Origin: Actinomadura sp. WMMA1423 | Lineage (GTDB): Bacteria; Actinomycetota; Actinomycetes; Streptosporangiales; Streptosporangiaceae | Direction of reading: 5' to 3' | Assembly (NCBI RefSeq): GCF_006547145.1 | Contig: NZ_CP041244.1 | Span: forward strand, 2,976,001-3,040,000 | DNA length: 64,000 bases | Shown: positions 18,301 through 26,719 of the stretch, piece by piece | How the letters are laid out: every line of letters starts with the position of its first letter | Numbering within the stretch: the stretch's first letter is position 1 | Translations under genes and position numbers: made by a program | The notes under the pieces: generated by a model | What the model saw: only the letters and a program-made list of their open reading frames with translations | The model's database searches: none | Told to the model about the DNA's origin: nothing

Positions 18301-18375
18301 GACTTCTAGGGCATTCTGGGCGGTTGACCCCAGGCGGGAGCCCAACTTCAGGAGCGTCTTGGCAACAGCCGGCAT
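15346..18375 (-). CDS. PhaC-like alpha/beta hydrolase fused to degenerate acyl-CoA synthetase domain
   Basis: The 1009-residue protein has two halves. Residues about 1-380 form a PHA-synthase-like alpha/beta hydrolase: nucleophile elbow GYSQGG (Ser instead of the PhaC Cys), catalytic Asp region VGEVDEIAAP and His in GHFGLVVGS. Residues about 420-1009 are an ANL (AMP-forming ligase) domain with the A5-like YASTEGES and A7-like TGDLFRRDADGDFWLVGRE. However, the P-loop TSGTTGxPKG is replaced by FRGDGEQLRASR, and the A10 catalytic Lys region reads VTAGHRLWTAPLR with no Lys. Adenylation activity is therefore doubtful; the domain could bind acyl-AMP or acyl-CoA without catalysis. It lies beside P450, SDR and FAAL genes on the same strand. 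Confidence 0.8.
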   Translation of the reverse strand: MPAVAKTLLKLGSRLGSTAQNALEVARFGGFDTDEDASPCEVVTEQRVYRLRRYFPDAGGGPVVLLVPPLMITAEVYDISSRVSAVRVLRDLGVDPWVVDFGAPEREPGGLERTVSDHVLAVSDAVDRIRDMTGRNVHLAGYSQGGMFVYQAAAYRRSEGIESVVTFGSPADTSVGLPFGLPSWLASEGVERIPDALLGGFAVPGWVTRLGFQLLSPVKSVRSRVDFIMQLHDRERLAPRERQRRFLEREGWVSWPGPALAEFIRQFIQHNRMLTGGFLIGDRLVTLADITCPVLTFVGEVDEIAAPPMVRGIRRAAPRAQVYEASLRAGHFGLVVGSLAIARTWPAVAGWARWREGEQELPEIVAPVAGDEEAASAGLPGGPAGYGLQLAVDIGASAARSAYRTASRAVHGTRQIGGEAAQNLPRLARMERIQSDTRMSMGLLLDEQARRMPDEVFFLYQGRGHTHDAAKRRVDAVVRGLVHIGVRRGDAVGVLMGTRPTALALVAALNRLGAVAVLLRPDGDPAAEARLGQVTRVIADPEHAAAAAKLEDVSGFLLGGAGRGERGPLMDMEDIDPDQVELPGWYRPNPGRAGDLAFVVFRGDGEQLRASRITNRRWALSAFGTASSASLSSSDTVYSLTPLQHPSGLLMSLGGAVAGGARLALAGAHMYSGGRGGSAPHKEYDPETFWDEARRYGVTVASYTWTLLRDLVNAPPNPAERHHAVRLFIGSGMPRNLWRRVEERFAPARVLEFYASTEGESVLVNLSGKKPGSLGRPLPGGAEVRLARYDLESGRLAEGPDGFAIECGPGEIGMLLARVRLSAIGSAARPVRGVFRPEDAWTITGDLFRRDADGDFWLVGRETELIRTADGIVPPGPIRDALGDLPYVDAVAVYGIPVGEAELAAAAVSLRTAPAVARGGSAENAVKPVDLSEALLRVEPGLRPAIVRIVDQVPVTAGHRLWTAPLRDEGLPAAGDGRAFYRDKAGAYRPLTDAARRRLLKAAPAREAR

Positions 18376-18480
18376 CGTCGACCTTTCAGAGCGTCAACGC
18401 CATGTTGTCCTGTTATCACCGGCTTTAGCAATCACGTGGCGAAGGCGCGCCGCGCCAGCGCCAGGACGTACGTACATGGG

Positions 18481-18526
18481 GGTCCTCTCTCACGGGTGAA
18501 GGGAGACACCATCGTGAGAGAGGGCC
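18481..18526 (-). terminator. Terminator-like hairpin after FAAL gene
   Basis: GGTCCTCTCTCACG (18481-18494) pairs with CGTGAGAGAGGGCC (18513-18526) with a single G-U pair, leaving an 18-nt loop. It lies between the end of the FAAL gene and the start of the next minus-strand gene. There is no T-run, as is usual in actinomycetes. Confidence 0.55.
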
Positions 18527-18580
18527 GTGCTCAGCGTCGTCGTATGGGAGGAGGCTTCGCCGCTACGCCCGGGGCCGTAG

Positions 18581-20230
18581 TCAGGCGATGGTCCGCGCGC
18601 CCTCCAGGTGGCCGCCCTGGAGCCTCTCCCACATGTAACGGCGGCGGGGCTTGCCGCTGGAGGTGCGCTGGATCAGCCCGGCGCCGACGACGATCGTCAG
18701 TTCCACGTCGTCCCCGAGCCGCCGCCGCAGCATCTCGCGCACCCCGCCGATCCAGGACTCGTCCTGCGTCTCGGCGAACAGCGCGAGGCCCTTGCGCCCG
18801 GCGCCGGGGACGCCGACCACGACGATGCGGCCCTTCCCGAGCCCGCTCACCTCGGCGATCTTGGATTCGAGGTCCTCGACGTAGACCGAGCGGCCGCGCA
18901 CCTTGATGCTGTCGCCCATCCGCCCGAGGACGAAGAGCTGCCCCTCGTGGAAGAACCCGGCGTCGCCGGTGTAGACCTTCCCGTCCATGAACCGGGTCGA
19001 CTTGGCCTCGGCCCCCGCGTAGTAGCCGGGGCACGCCGACGGACCGCCCACGACGATCTCGCCGAGGAGCCCGCTCCCCAGCTCGTTGCCGTCGTCGTCG
19101 ACGATGGAGACGGGCACGTCGTCCTCGGGCGTCCCGCAGCCGACGACCCACCCGGCCTTGGCGCCGAGCGACTCGGCCCCGAGCGGGTGCTGGTCGAGGA
19201 TCCGGACGGGCTGCCCGAACGCCAGCGCCTCCGGGTCGGGCCGGACGGCCAGGGGGTTGCGCGGGGCGTCGTCCATGGTGACGAGCAGCGTCGTCTCGGC
19301 CATCCCGTAGGCCGGCTTGAACATCGTCCGGGAGAACCCGAACGGCTCCAGGAGCTGCGCGAACACCTCCAGCGCGTGCGGGTCGATGGGCTCGGCCCCG
19401 ATCAGCGCCATCTTCCAGCCGGACACGTCGAGCCCTTCGAGCTGCTCCGGCTTGACCCGCCGCGCGCAGTAGGCGTAGGCGAACGGCGGCGCCGCCGTGT
19501 GCGCCGCCTCCGCGAAGCACCGCAGCCACCGTGCCGGGTCGCGGATGAAGTGGTCGGGCCGCATCAGCTTGAGCGTCCCCTGCCGCGCGATGGGCGTGAG
19601 GAAGCAGCCGATCAGCCCCATGTCGTGGTAGAGCGGCAGCCAGGAGGCCACGACGTCGCCGTCCTCGTAGCCGGCCATCCGCGCGATCAGCTCGCTGTTG
19701 GCCTCCAGGTTCTCCCAGGTGACCATGACCCCGCGCGGGGAGCCGCTGGACCCGGAGGTGAACTGCAGCAGTGCGAGCTCGCCCGCGGGCTGGACCTCGG
19801 CCTCCTCCTCGGCCTGCCGCGGCAGCCAGGGCTCGCCCTCCACCCCGGCCTCGGCCATGGCGCGCCGCGCGTGGTCGGCCAGCCCGTCGGACGCGACGAC
19901 CAGCGCCGGCGAAGCCTGCCGCAGGATCGCCGCCACATGGGCGACGTAGTCGTCTCCGTCCTGGAACAGCGGCGGAGTGATCAGGCACACCGTGGCCCCC
20001 GCGGCCCAGACCGCGTAGTACGTCTCGACGCAGGTGAAGTCGGTGGGCAGGATGAGGCACACGACGTCGCCCGGCCGGACGCCCTCCTCGATCATCGCCC
20101 CCGCGGTGCGTCGCGCGGCCGACGCCAGCCCACCGTAGTCGCGGAACTCCCAGCCCCCGTCGTCGGCGGCAAGGTGAACGCCGCGTCCGGTGTTCGGCTT
20201 GTCCAGCCAGTCGCGCAGCGCAGATGGCAT
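18581..20230 (-). CDS. Fatty-acyl-AMP ligase (FAAL)
   Basis: This 549-residue ANL enzyme has an intact P-loop FTSGSSGSPRG, the LPLYHDMGLIG segment typical of FAALs, A5 YGMAETTLL, A7 GDAGFFHEGQLFVLGR, and A10 Lys in RTSSGKPRRR. FAALs activate fatty acids as acyl-adenylates and pass them to an acyl carrier protein rather than CoA. No ACP, PKS or NRPS is present in the window, so the acceptor is unknown. ATG 20230 has AAGGGG upstream. It probably belongs with the adjacent hydrolase-ANL fusion and P450 genes. Confidence 0.88.
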   Translation of the reverse strand: MPSALRDWLDKPNTGRGVHLAADDGGWEFRDYGGLASAARRTAGAMIEEGVRPGDVVCLILPTDFTCVETYYAVWAAGATVCLITPPLFQDGDDYVAHVAAILRQASPALVVASDGLADHARRAMAEAGVEGEPWLPRQAEEEAEVQPAGELALLQFTSGSSGSPRGVMVTWENLEANSELIARMAGYEDGDVVASWLPLYHDMGLIGCFLTPIARQGTLKLMRPDHFIRDPARWLRCFAEAAHTAAPPFAYAYCARRVKPEQLEGLDVSGWKMALIGAEPIDPHALEVFAQLLEPFGFSRTMFKPAYGMAETTLLVTMDDAPRNPLAVRPDPEALAFGQPVRILDQHPLGAESLGAKAGWVVGCGTPEDDVPVSIVDDDGNELGSGLLGEIVVGGPSACPGYYAGAEAKSTRFMDGKVYTGDAGFFHEGQLFVLGRMGDSIKVRGRSVYVEDLESKIAEVSGLGKGRIVVVGVPGAGRKGLALFAETQDESWIGGVREMLRRRLGDDVELTIVVGAGLIQRTSSGKPRRRYMWERLQGGHLEGARTIA

Positions 20231-20365
20231 CGTGTCCCCTTCACAGGCAAGGCTCGCGCCCGTACATAAACTCGCGGGTAACTTCACCAGGGCGGCGCGA
20301 CCCCGTCAACCGGTTCGATCAGCAAAGAGACCGGCCGGTCATTTGGAGGCGCCCCACAAGCGGCC

Positions 20366-20734
20366 TCAATGCCCGGCGGAGACCTTCCGAGCCGCGACGA
20401 CCCGGGCCCCCGCGCGCCACCCGAGCAGGGCCGCCCCGAGGAAGACGGAGGCCACGATCACGAACGCGAGCGCCGTCCCCTGCCCCGCGACGACCCGGAG
20501 CACCATCCCCAAGACGACGGTCGACACCCAGACCCCGACACCGACCGGCCAGACCTCCTCAGGCCGCCGCCAAGCCCGCAGAAGGGCCCACCCGGCCCCG
20601 AGCCCCACGAGGAACGGCCAGGCGGTGGACAGGAACCCACTGACAGTGGCCGCCTCCTCATGCGAGGCCCGCCCGATGGCGACGAAGACGAGCACGCAAC
20701 AGAAGTCGACGACCCCACCCAAGAGTTTCCGCAC
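20366..20734 (-). CDS. DUF3054 integral membrane protein
   Basis: The 122-residue protein has four hydrophobic segments (about residues 8-22, 35-53, 62-82 and 88-106) and the DUF3054 pattern: VDFCCVLVFVAIGR with Glu-Glu after the first helix, then TAWPFLVGLGAGWALLRAW. Members are small actinobacterial membrane proteins of unknown function. Confidence 0.8.
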   Translation of the reverse strand: MRKLLGGVVDFCCVLVFVAIGRASHEEAATVSGFLSTAWPFLVGLGAGWALLRAWRRPEEVWPVGVGVWVSTVVLGMVLRVVAGQGTALAFVIVASVFLGAALLGWRAGARVVAARKVSAGH

Positions 20735-20801
20735 ACCCCCAGGCTAAGGGCCCCCGGATAAGCCGTCGCCCCGCTGTGATCGCCCGCGTCACAATCGCAC
20801 T

Positions 20802-21872
20802 ATGGACCGCGACCTGGGTTACCTTCGCAAGCTCTTCCGAAATCTGGAGGACCTCGACGACCCCGGCGCCCGCCGGGCGTACCTGGCGGGCCACCGGCGG
20901 ACGGCGGCCGCCCATCTGGCCGAACTGGCTCCACTGCGCAAACGGGAACCGATTCCCGCCCGCGGGTACACCATCGATGACGACCAGTGGTGGCGGCTCG
21001 CGAAGCTGTACGCGCTGAGCAGGACCAGCGACTACCTGCTCGAACTCTCCTGCCCCGAGGGGGACCCGCCGCCCGGTTTCGGGATCACTGGGGGCCGCCC
21101 CGTCATCGAGGGCAGCATCACCCACAGGGACGAACTCCGGGGCTGGCGGACGAGCACCACCCCCGGCGTGCACGGCCCCCGCAGGCTGGACGAGTCCGCC
21201 CTGGCAGTCCACACGGAGTTCTTCACCGAGATCGGCCTGACCCCGTTCGAGCGAGCCGAGGCGTTCTCCCCCTTCCACCACGAGATCTTCGCCGTGGTGC
21301 AGGACGAGACCGCGACGCAGGTGACCGTCGAGGAGGTGCTGTGGCCGGGCTTCTGGTTCGGTGACCTGCTGTTCAGCCGAGCCGGGGTCCGGGTGCGGGC
21401 CCCACGGCACCTGATCGGCGCCGAGGTGGCCACGACCTCGACCCTGTACTTCACCTACTGCCGGGAACCGCGGCCGACTTTCGACCTCTCACACGGCTGG
21501 GGTTCGAACTCACAATGGCATACGACGTTCCAGCGCTTCTACGCCGACGAGGACGGCCTGCACTTCAACTGGGACGGCGAAGTGGACATCGGCGAGGACC
21601 CCCCGCAAGCCTGGGACCCACCAGACGAGGAATATCCACTGGACCAGCGCCGCGAACTACTTCTGCACCGCTGCTTCGTCCGAAGCGCGCTCCCCCGGAA
21701 CGAGGGCGGGCGCGTCCCCTTCGACGACCGGCTGAGCCTCACCACCGCCGGGTGGCCGATGGACCCGGAGTCGATCGTGATCACGCCGAGACGCGTGCAA
21801 GGAGCCGGCACTCCCTGGGCCCGGGTCTCGCGCTGGTTGCGGCACCGGCGCGCGTGCCAGGCAGATGGCTAG
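20802..21872 (+). CDS. Hypothetical protein, 356 residues
   Basis: This soluble protein has no signal peptide or membrane segment. A helical N-terminus (DRDLGYLRKLFRNLEDL, AYLAGHRRTAAAHLAEL) is followed by a mixed region rich in Trp, His and Phe (WPGFWFGDLLF, LSHGWGSNSQWHTTF, LHFNWDGEVDIGED). Lower GC at some codon positions and unusual Trp/His content suggest an accessory gene. It is followed after 9 bp by another unknown gene on the same strand. No family was recognised. Confidence 0.7.
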   Translation: MDRDLGYLRKLFRNLEDLDDPGARRAYLAGHRRTAAAHLAELAPLRKREPIPARGYTIDDDQWWRLAKLYALSRTSDYLLELSCPEGDPPPGFGITGGRPVIEGSITHRDELRGWRTSTTPGVHGPRRLDESALAVHTEFFTEIGLTPFERAEAFSPFHHEIFAVVQDETATQVTVEEVLWPGFWFGDLLFSRAGVRVRAPRHLIGAEVATTSTLYFTYCREPRPTFDLSHGWGSNSQWHTTFQRFYADEDGLHFNWDGEVDIGEDPPQAWDPPDEEYPLDQRRELLLHRCFVRSALPRNEGGRVPFDDRLSLTTAGWPMDPESIVITPRRVQGAGTPWARVSRWLRHRRACQADG

Positions 21873-21881
21873 GATTCCGAA

Positions 21882-22436
21882 ATGTCTCTTGCCTTGTCCG
21901 TTGCCGTCGCGTGCGCGCTGGGCTTCACCGCGGGTCTGTTCCTGCGCCCTGCCGTCGATCGAAGGTTCCGGCGCCGGCCGTCGCTGCGCTCGTACCGTCG
22001 CCAGCTGGACGGTCCACGGCCCGGGCTGGCGTTCTACGTGATCCCGCCCGCCCTCGGCGACACCGACGAGATCGTGGCCGAACTGACCGCGGGCCGCCGC
22101 CCCAGGCTCTGCCTGATCGGCCGATTCTGCGGTCCCCTGCCGTACGACCGAGTCGCCGTACCCGAGAAGGCCCTGCTCCGCGGCGCCCTGTGGGCGGCAC
22201 CGGGGCTGCTGATGTTCGATCCGCACGGAGACGCCGAGATGAGCGTCCTGGAGGCACCGTACGGCGTGGAGACGAGCGAGCCGATGCTCACCGAGACGGG
22301 CACCCCGGTCCTGACCCTCGACCTGGGAGACGGCGTGCTCGTCTTCGAACCCGCCCCCGACACCGACCCCGAGCAAGCGTGGAGCCGGATCCGCGCCGTC
22401 ATGGAAGAGGAGGCGTCGTCTCGGCCATCCCCGTAG
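21882..22436 (+). CDS. Hypothetical membrane-anchored protein
   Basis: The 184-residue protein starts with an uncleaved-type hydrophobic segment (residues 3-22, SLALSVAVACALGFTAGLFL) followed by a basic stretch RRFRRRPSLRSYRR, giving an N-in... anchor with the remainder as one folded domain of about 140 residues (LAFYVIPPALGDTDEIVAEL, PRLCLIGRFCGPLPYDRV). It is probably co-transcribed with the preceding gene, and a strong hairpin at 22479-22509 follows. Function is unknown. Confidence 0.65.
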   Translation: MSLALSVAVACALGFTAGLFLRPAVDRRFRRRPSLRSYRRQLDGPRPGLAFYVIPPALGDTDEIVAELTAGRRPRLCLIGRFCGPLPYDRVAVPEKALLRGALWAAPGLLMFDPHGDAEMSVLEAPYGVETSEPMLTETGTPVLTLDLGDGVLVFEPAPDTDPEQAWSRIRAVMEEEASSRPSP

Positions 22437-22478
22437 GCGGGTTTGACCAGGACACTCCAACGGTGAGGTCCTCGATGG

Positions 22479-22509
22479 ACCGGTCCTCCGCATGTCGCGG
22501 AGGACCGGT
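22479..22509. terminator. Bidirectional terminator hairpin
   Basis: ACCGGTCCTCCGC (22479-22491) and GCGGAGGACCGGT (22497-22509) form a perfect 13-bp stem with a 5-nt loop. It lies between the plus-strand gene ending at 22436 and the minus-strand peptide gene ending at 22528, so it can serve both. There is no T-tract. Confidence 0.65.
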
Positions 22510-22527
22510 GGTTGAGAGCGAGCAAGC

Positions 22528-22653
22528 TCAACTCTTGGTGGCAGGGCACGACTTCCAGGCGCCGGTGGCGCTGGTGTTGGTGCACCGCTGCACCCCGCTG
22601 GCGTCAGCCGGACCCCACGTGTGGGTCCCCTGCGAGACGTTGCATTCCTTCAT
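22528..22653 (-). CDS. 41-residue Cys-containing peptide
   Basis: ATG 22653 is preceded by a perfect AGGAGG at 6-bp spacing, among the best ribosome sites in the window. The 41 codons encode a hydrophilic peptide beginning MKECNVSQG, with Cys at 4, 24 and 36, Trp at 13 and 33, and the segments THTWGPADASG and SATGAWKSC, which look like two copies of a weak x-W-x-C module. A 13-bp hairpin lies 18 bp after the stop and an inverted repeat lies about 100 bp upstream. There is no leader-peptide cleavage signal and no modification enzyme nearby. The function is unknown; a metal- or redox-active peptide is one possibility. Confidence 0.65.
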   Translation of the reverse strand: MKECNVSQGTHTWGPADASGVQRCTNTSATGAWKSCPATKS

Positions 22654-22917
22654 GACGGTCCTCCTTGGAACTGTGGTTTGTCCCGCTTTCTTGCGTCCGA
22701 TCATTTCGCGGGGAGAGCGTCCCAGCGGCGCCGAACGAGCGATTGTGATCTTGTTCTCAGCCCAGTGAGAACCATGCAGGAAACGCCATAAACCCGGTCC
22801 ACCGAGTCACCCCGGCGCGTGCCGCGCGTGGCCGGTTTCGCCCACCTACACAGGCGAGAAGCCCCAGAGCAGGAAACCGAGAAAAGCAAAGGCGAACCCC
22901 GAGGGGGCGAGGGTCGG
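22654..22917. other. Upstream region of peptide gene; no gene
   Basis: This stretch separates the 41-codon gene from the tRNA-bearing repeat. It contains a perfect inverted repeat at 22753-22772 and, from about 22860, G-rich degenerate copies of GAGCCCGAGGGG units similar to those preceding the second tRNA repeat. No ribosome-site-supported frame was seen. Confidence 0.5.
22753..22772. promoter_or_regulatory. Perfect inverted repeat, candidate operator
   Basis: GTTCTCA (22753-22759) and TGAGAAC (22766-22772) are separated by 6 bp. The element lies 100 bp upstream of the 41-codon gene and shares the GTTCT..AGAAC core with the palindrome at 11431. The binding protein is unknown. Confidence 0.4.
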
Positions 22918-23008
22918 AGCCCGAGGGGGGATAGGGGCGAAGCCCCAGGGGCGGGCGGGTGGGGGATGGCGGAGGCACCCAGGGGGCTCCGGGGGATCGT
23001 CCCCCGGG

Positions 23009-23055
23009 CGAAAAGCGAAGAATCCCCTGGAAGCCGCAAGCGGCGACCAGGGGAT
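23009..23055 (-). terminator. Intrinsic terminator of tRNA-fMet copy 1
   Basis: ATCCCCTGG and CCAGGGGAT pair over 9 bp (23022-23030 with 23047-23055), with an inner GCCG/CGGC stem. In the direction of tRNA transcription the hairpin starts 11 nt after the tRNA 3' end and is followed by a T-rich run (TCTTCGCTTTTC). Confidence 0.8.
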
Positions 23056-23065
23056 CCCGGATTCG

Positions 23066-23139
23066 TAGCGGGGGCAGGATTTGAACCTGCGACCTCTGGG
23101 TTATGAGCCCAGCGAGCTACCGAACTGCTCCACCCCGCG
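23066..23139 (-). tRNA. tRNA-fMet (CAT), initiator, copy 1
   Basis: The 74-nt sequence folds as a cloverleaf with anticodon CAT. Initiator features are present: an unpaired first base pair (C1 with U72) and three G-C pairs (GGG/CCC) at the base of the anticodon loop. CCA is not encoded. The 5' 23 nt overlap the end of the upstream same-strand TetR gene. Confidence 0.95.
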
Positions 23140-23806
23140 GTGATGGGTCAACTGTATGGGGTGGGGGTTGCTTAGGCAAACGGATTGTTGCGGGGGCCTG
23201 AAGGGCGGCCGTCAGCATGGCGGTGAGGTCGGTGGTGAAGGTGTCGTGGCCGGGGACGGGTGGGGGCGTGTCGGGCGTGTGGGTGCGGGTGGCGCGGTCG
23301 GCGAGGGCGGCGGTGAGGAAGGCGATGAACAGCGAGATGCGTTCGAGGGCGAGGGGTTCGGGGAGGGTGGCGCGGCAGGCGGTTTCGAGGAGGTGGAGCT
23401 GCTGCTGGAGGGCGGTGCCGTGCAGGAGGGGCGGGGGGCGGTGGTCGCGGATTCCGGCGCGTCCGGCGAGTTGGGCCGTGATGCGGAGGAAGTCGCGGCC
23501 GTGGGGGGTGCGGAGTTCGGCGGCGGTGGGGTGGACGACGGCGCCGACGACGGCGTGGAGGTCGTCTGGCCGGAGGCCGGGGAGGGTGGCGGCGCGGGCG
23601 GGTTCCATGCGGGCGACGCCGGCGCGGAGGATGGCGTCGAGGAGGCCGTCGCGGGAGCCGTAGTGGTAGGTGACGGCGGAGTCGTTGGCCTGTCCGGCGA
23701 GGGCGACGATGTCGCGGGTGCGGGCGGCGTCGATGCCGTGGGCGGCGAAGAGGCGGGCGCCGGCGCGGATGAGGGCGTCGCGGGTGGCGCTTGCGTCCTT
23801 CGGCAC
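23117..23806 (-). CDS. TetR-family regulator whose 3' end lies inside a tRNA gene
   Basis: The 229-residue regulator has a TetR DNA-binding domain at about residues 7-55 (RDIVALAGQANDSAVTYHYGSRDGLLDAIL), resembling the subgroup that controls efflux or P450 genes. It starts at GTG 23806, divergent from the P450 gene, with an inverted repeat between. Its last residues (PRGGAVR, then TAG at 23117-23119) are read from the first bases of the tRNA-fMet gene, so the natural C-terminus seems to have been replaced by tRNA sequence. tRNA 5' processing would cut this mRNA just before its stop codon. Confidence 0.85.
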   Translation of the reverse strand: MPKDASATRDALIRAGARLFAAHGIDAARTRDIVALAGQANDSAVTYHYGSRDGLLDAILRAGVARMEPARAATLPGLRPDDLHAVVGAVVHPTAAELRTPHGRDFLRITAQLAGRAGIRDHRPPPLLHGTALQQQLHLLETACRATLPEPLALERISLFIAFLTAALADRATRTHTPDTPPPVPGHDTFTTDLTAMLTAALQAPATIRLPKQPPPHTVDPSPRGGAVR

Positions 23807-23827
23807 GCCGGTGATACTAACAGGAGG

Positions 23828-23851
23828 CGTTAATAACGGCGCCTGTTATTA
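23828..23851. promoter_or_regulatory. TetR operator between TetR and P450 genes
   Basis: TAATAAC (23831-23837) and GTTATTA (23845-23851) form a perfect inverted repeat with a 7-bp spacer. A nested palindrome CGTTAATAACG (23828-23838) overlaps it, and AACAGG/CCTGTT arms extend outward. It lies in the 58-bp gap between the divergent genes, and the A/T-rich sequence stands out strongly. Confidence 0.7.
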
Positions 23852-23864
23852 CCGGAGGCCGGCC

Positions 23865-25070
23865 ATGGCGGACGTCTACGACCCCTTCGACCCCGGGTTC
23901 CAGGCCGACCCCTACCCCGCGTACCGGCGGCTCCGGGACGAGGAGCCGGTGCACCGCCACGAGCAACCCCCGTTCTGGGCGCTGTCCCGCTTCGGCGACG
24001 TCTGGGCGGCGACGCGGAACGCCGACGCGTTCTCCTCCGCGCAGGGCCTGACGTTCTACCCGGACGAGATCGGCACGCTGGGCCTGGCCCCGACGATCGT
24101 CATGCTGGATCCGCCGCGCCACACCGTCCTGCGGCGCCTGGTCAGCCACGGCTTCACCCCGCGCAGGACGGCGGCGCTGGAAGGGCTTCTGCGCGAGTTC
24201 GCCCGCTCCCGGATAGCTCTGATGGAGCGCAGGGCGGCCGACGGCGAGACCCCCGACCTGCACCGGGACTTCTCCTCACCGCTGCCCACGTTCGCGCTCG
24301 CGCATCTGCTCGGCGTCCCGGAGGCCGACCGCGCGAAGTTCGATCCGTGGGTGTCCGCGCTCACGACCTTGCAGGACGAGGGGTTCGGCCTGAGCTCGGC
24401 GCGGGACGGCGCGGTGCAGGCGGTCGCGGAGATGTTCGGCTACTTCACCGACGTGATCGCCACGCGCCGCGCCGATCCGTCCGAGGATCTGATCAGCGCA
24501 CTGGCGGCGGCCGAGGTGGACGGGGAGCGCCTCACCGACTGGGACGTCCTCGGCTTCTGCTTCGTCATGGTGGCGGGCGGCAACGACACGACCGGGAACC
24601 TCGTCTCGCACGGCGTGGCGCTGCTGGACGGCGACCACGGGCAGCGCGAGCGGCTGGCGGCCGACCCGTCGCTGATCCCGAACGCGCTGCTGGAGTTCCT
24701 GCGCCTGGAGAGCTCGGTCCAGGCGCTGGCCCGGACGACCACCCGCCCGGTGACCCTGCACGGGACGGAGATCCCCGAGGGCGAGAAGGTGATGATGCTG
24801 TTCGGGTCGGCGAACCGGGACGAGCGCGAGTTCGGCCCGTCCGCGGGCGGGCTGGACGTCACCCGTGAGATCCCGCGCCACCTGGGCTTCTCCAGCGGCG
24901 TGCACTTCTGCATCGGGTCGCACCTGGCCAAACTCCAGGCCCGCGTAGCGCTGGAGGAGCTCCTCCGGGCCCACCCGCGCATCGGGGTGGACCTGGAGAG
25001 CGCGGAACGTATCCAGTCACCGTTCACCCGTGGCTGGGTGTCGCTCCCGGCCACGGGTCTCCGGGACTGA
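23865..25070 (+). CDS. Cytochrome P450
   Basis: This 401-residue soluble bacterial P450 has DPFDPGFQADPYPAYRRLRDEEPVH at the N-terminus, I-helix AGGNDTTGN, ExxR as EFLR, and the heme loop GFSSGVHFCIGSHLAK. The layout is similar to CYP families that act on terpenoids, steroids or fatty acids. CCGGAGG precedes ATG 23865. The divergent TetR and its operator suggest induction by a substrate or toxic compound. No ferredoxin gene is adjacent. Confidence 0.92.
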   Translation: MADVYDPFDPGFQADPYPAYRRLRDEEPVHRHEQPPFWALSRFGDVWAATRNADAFSSAQGLTFYPDEIGTLGLAPTIVMLDPPRHTVLRRLVSHGFTPRRTAALEGLLREFARSRIALMERRAADGETPDLHRDFSSPLPTFALAHLLGVPEADRAKFDPWVSALTTLQDEGFGLSSARDGAVQAVAEMFGYFTDVIATRRADPSEDLISALAAAEVDGERLTDWDVLGFCFVMVAGGNDTTGNLVSHGVALLDGDHGQRERLAADPSLIPNALLEFLRLESSVQALARTTTRPVTLHGTEIPEGEKVMMLFGSANRDEREFGPSAGGLDVTREIPRHLGFSSGVHFCIGSHLAKLQARVALEELLRAHPRIGVDLESAERIQSPFTRGWVSLPATGLRD

Positions 25071-25078
25071 CCGGGCGC

Positions 25079-26710
<1,632 letters not shown>

Positions 26711-26719
26711 GAGAACTCC

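Larger units (their letters stand above)
22918..23142. repeat. 225-bp direct repeat, copy 1 (initiator tRNA cassette)
   Basis: By eye the block is identical to 31619-31843 without gaps, except for one base (T at 23028, C at 31729). It contains the tRNA-fMet gene, its intrinsic terminator, and about 100 bp of G-rich sequence with small palindromes such as CCGGGGGA-TCG-TCCCCCGG. Sequence identity ends abruptly 3 bp beyond the tRNA 5' end. The copies are 8,701 bp apart in the same orientation. Confidence 0.9.

Noticed and set aside
13082..18309. Very long open frames (over 1,000 codons) on both strands across the P450/hydrolase genes
   Set aside because: They arise from codon bias in very GC-rich DNA; only the frames with conserved SDR, P450 and ligase motifs and sensible starts are genes.
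20231..20365. Regulatory RNA between FAAL and DUF3054 genes
   Set aside because: No strong hairpin, promoter or conserved motif was seen in this 135-bp gap.
23165..23180. Iron-box-like TTAGGCAAAC
   Set aside because: Only one half-site matches and it lies inside the TetR coding region.
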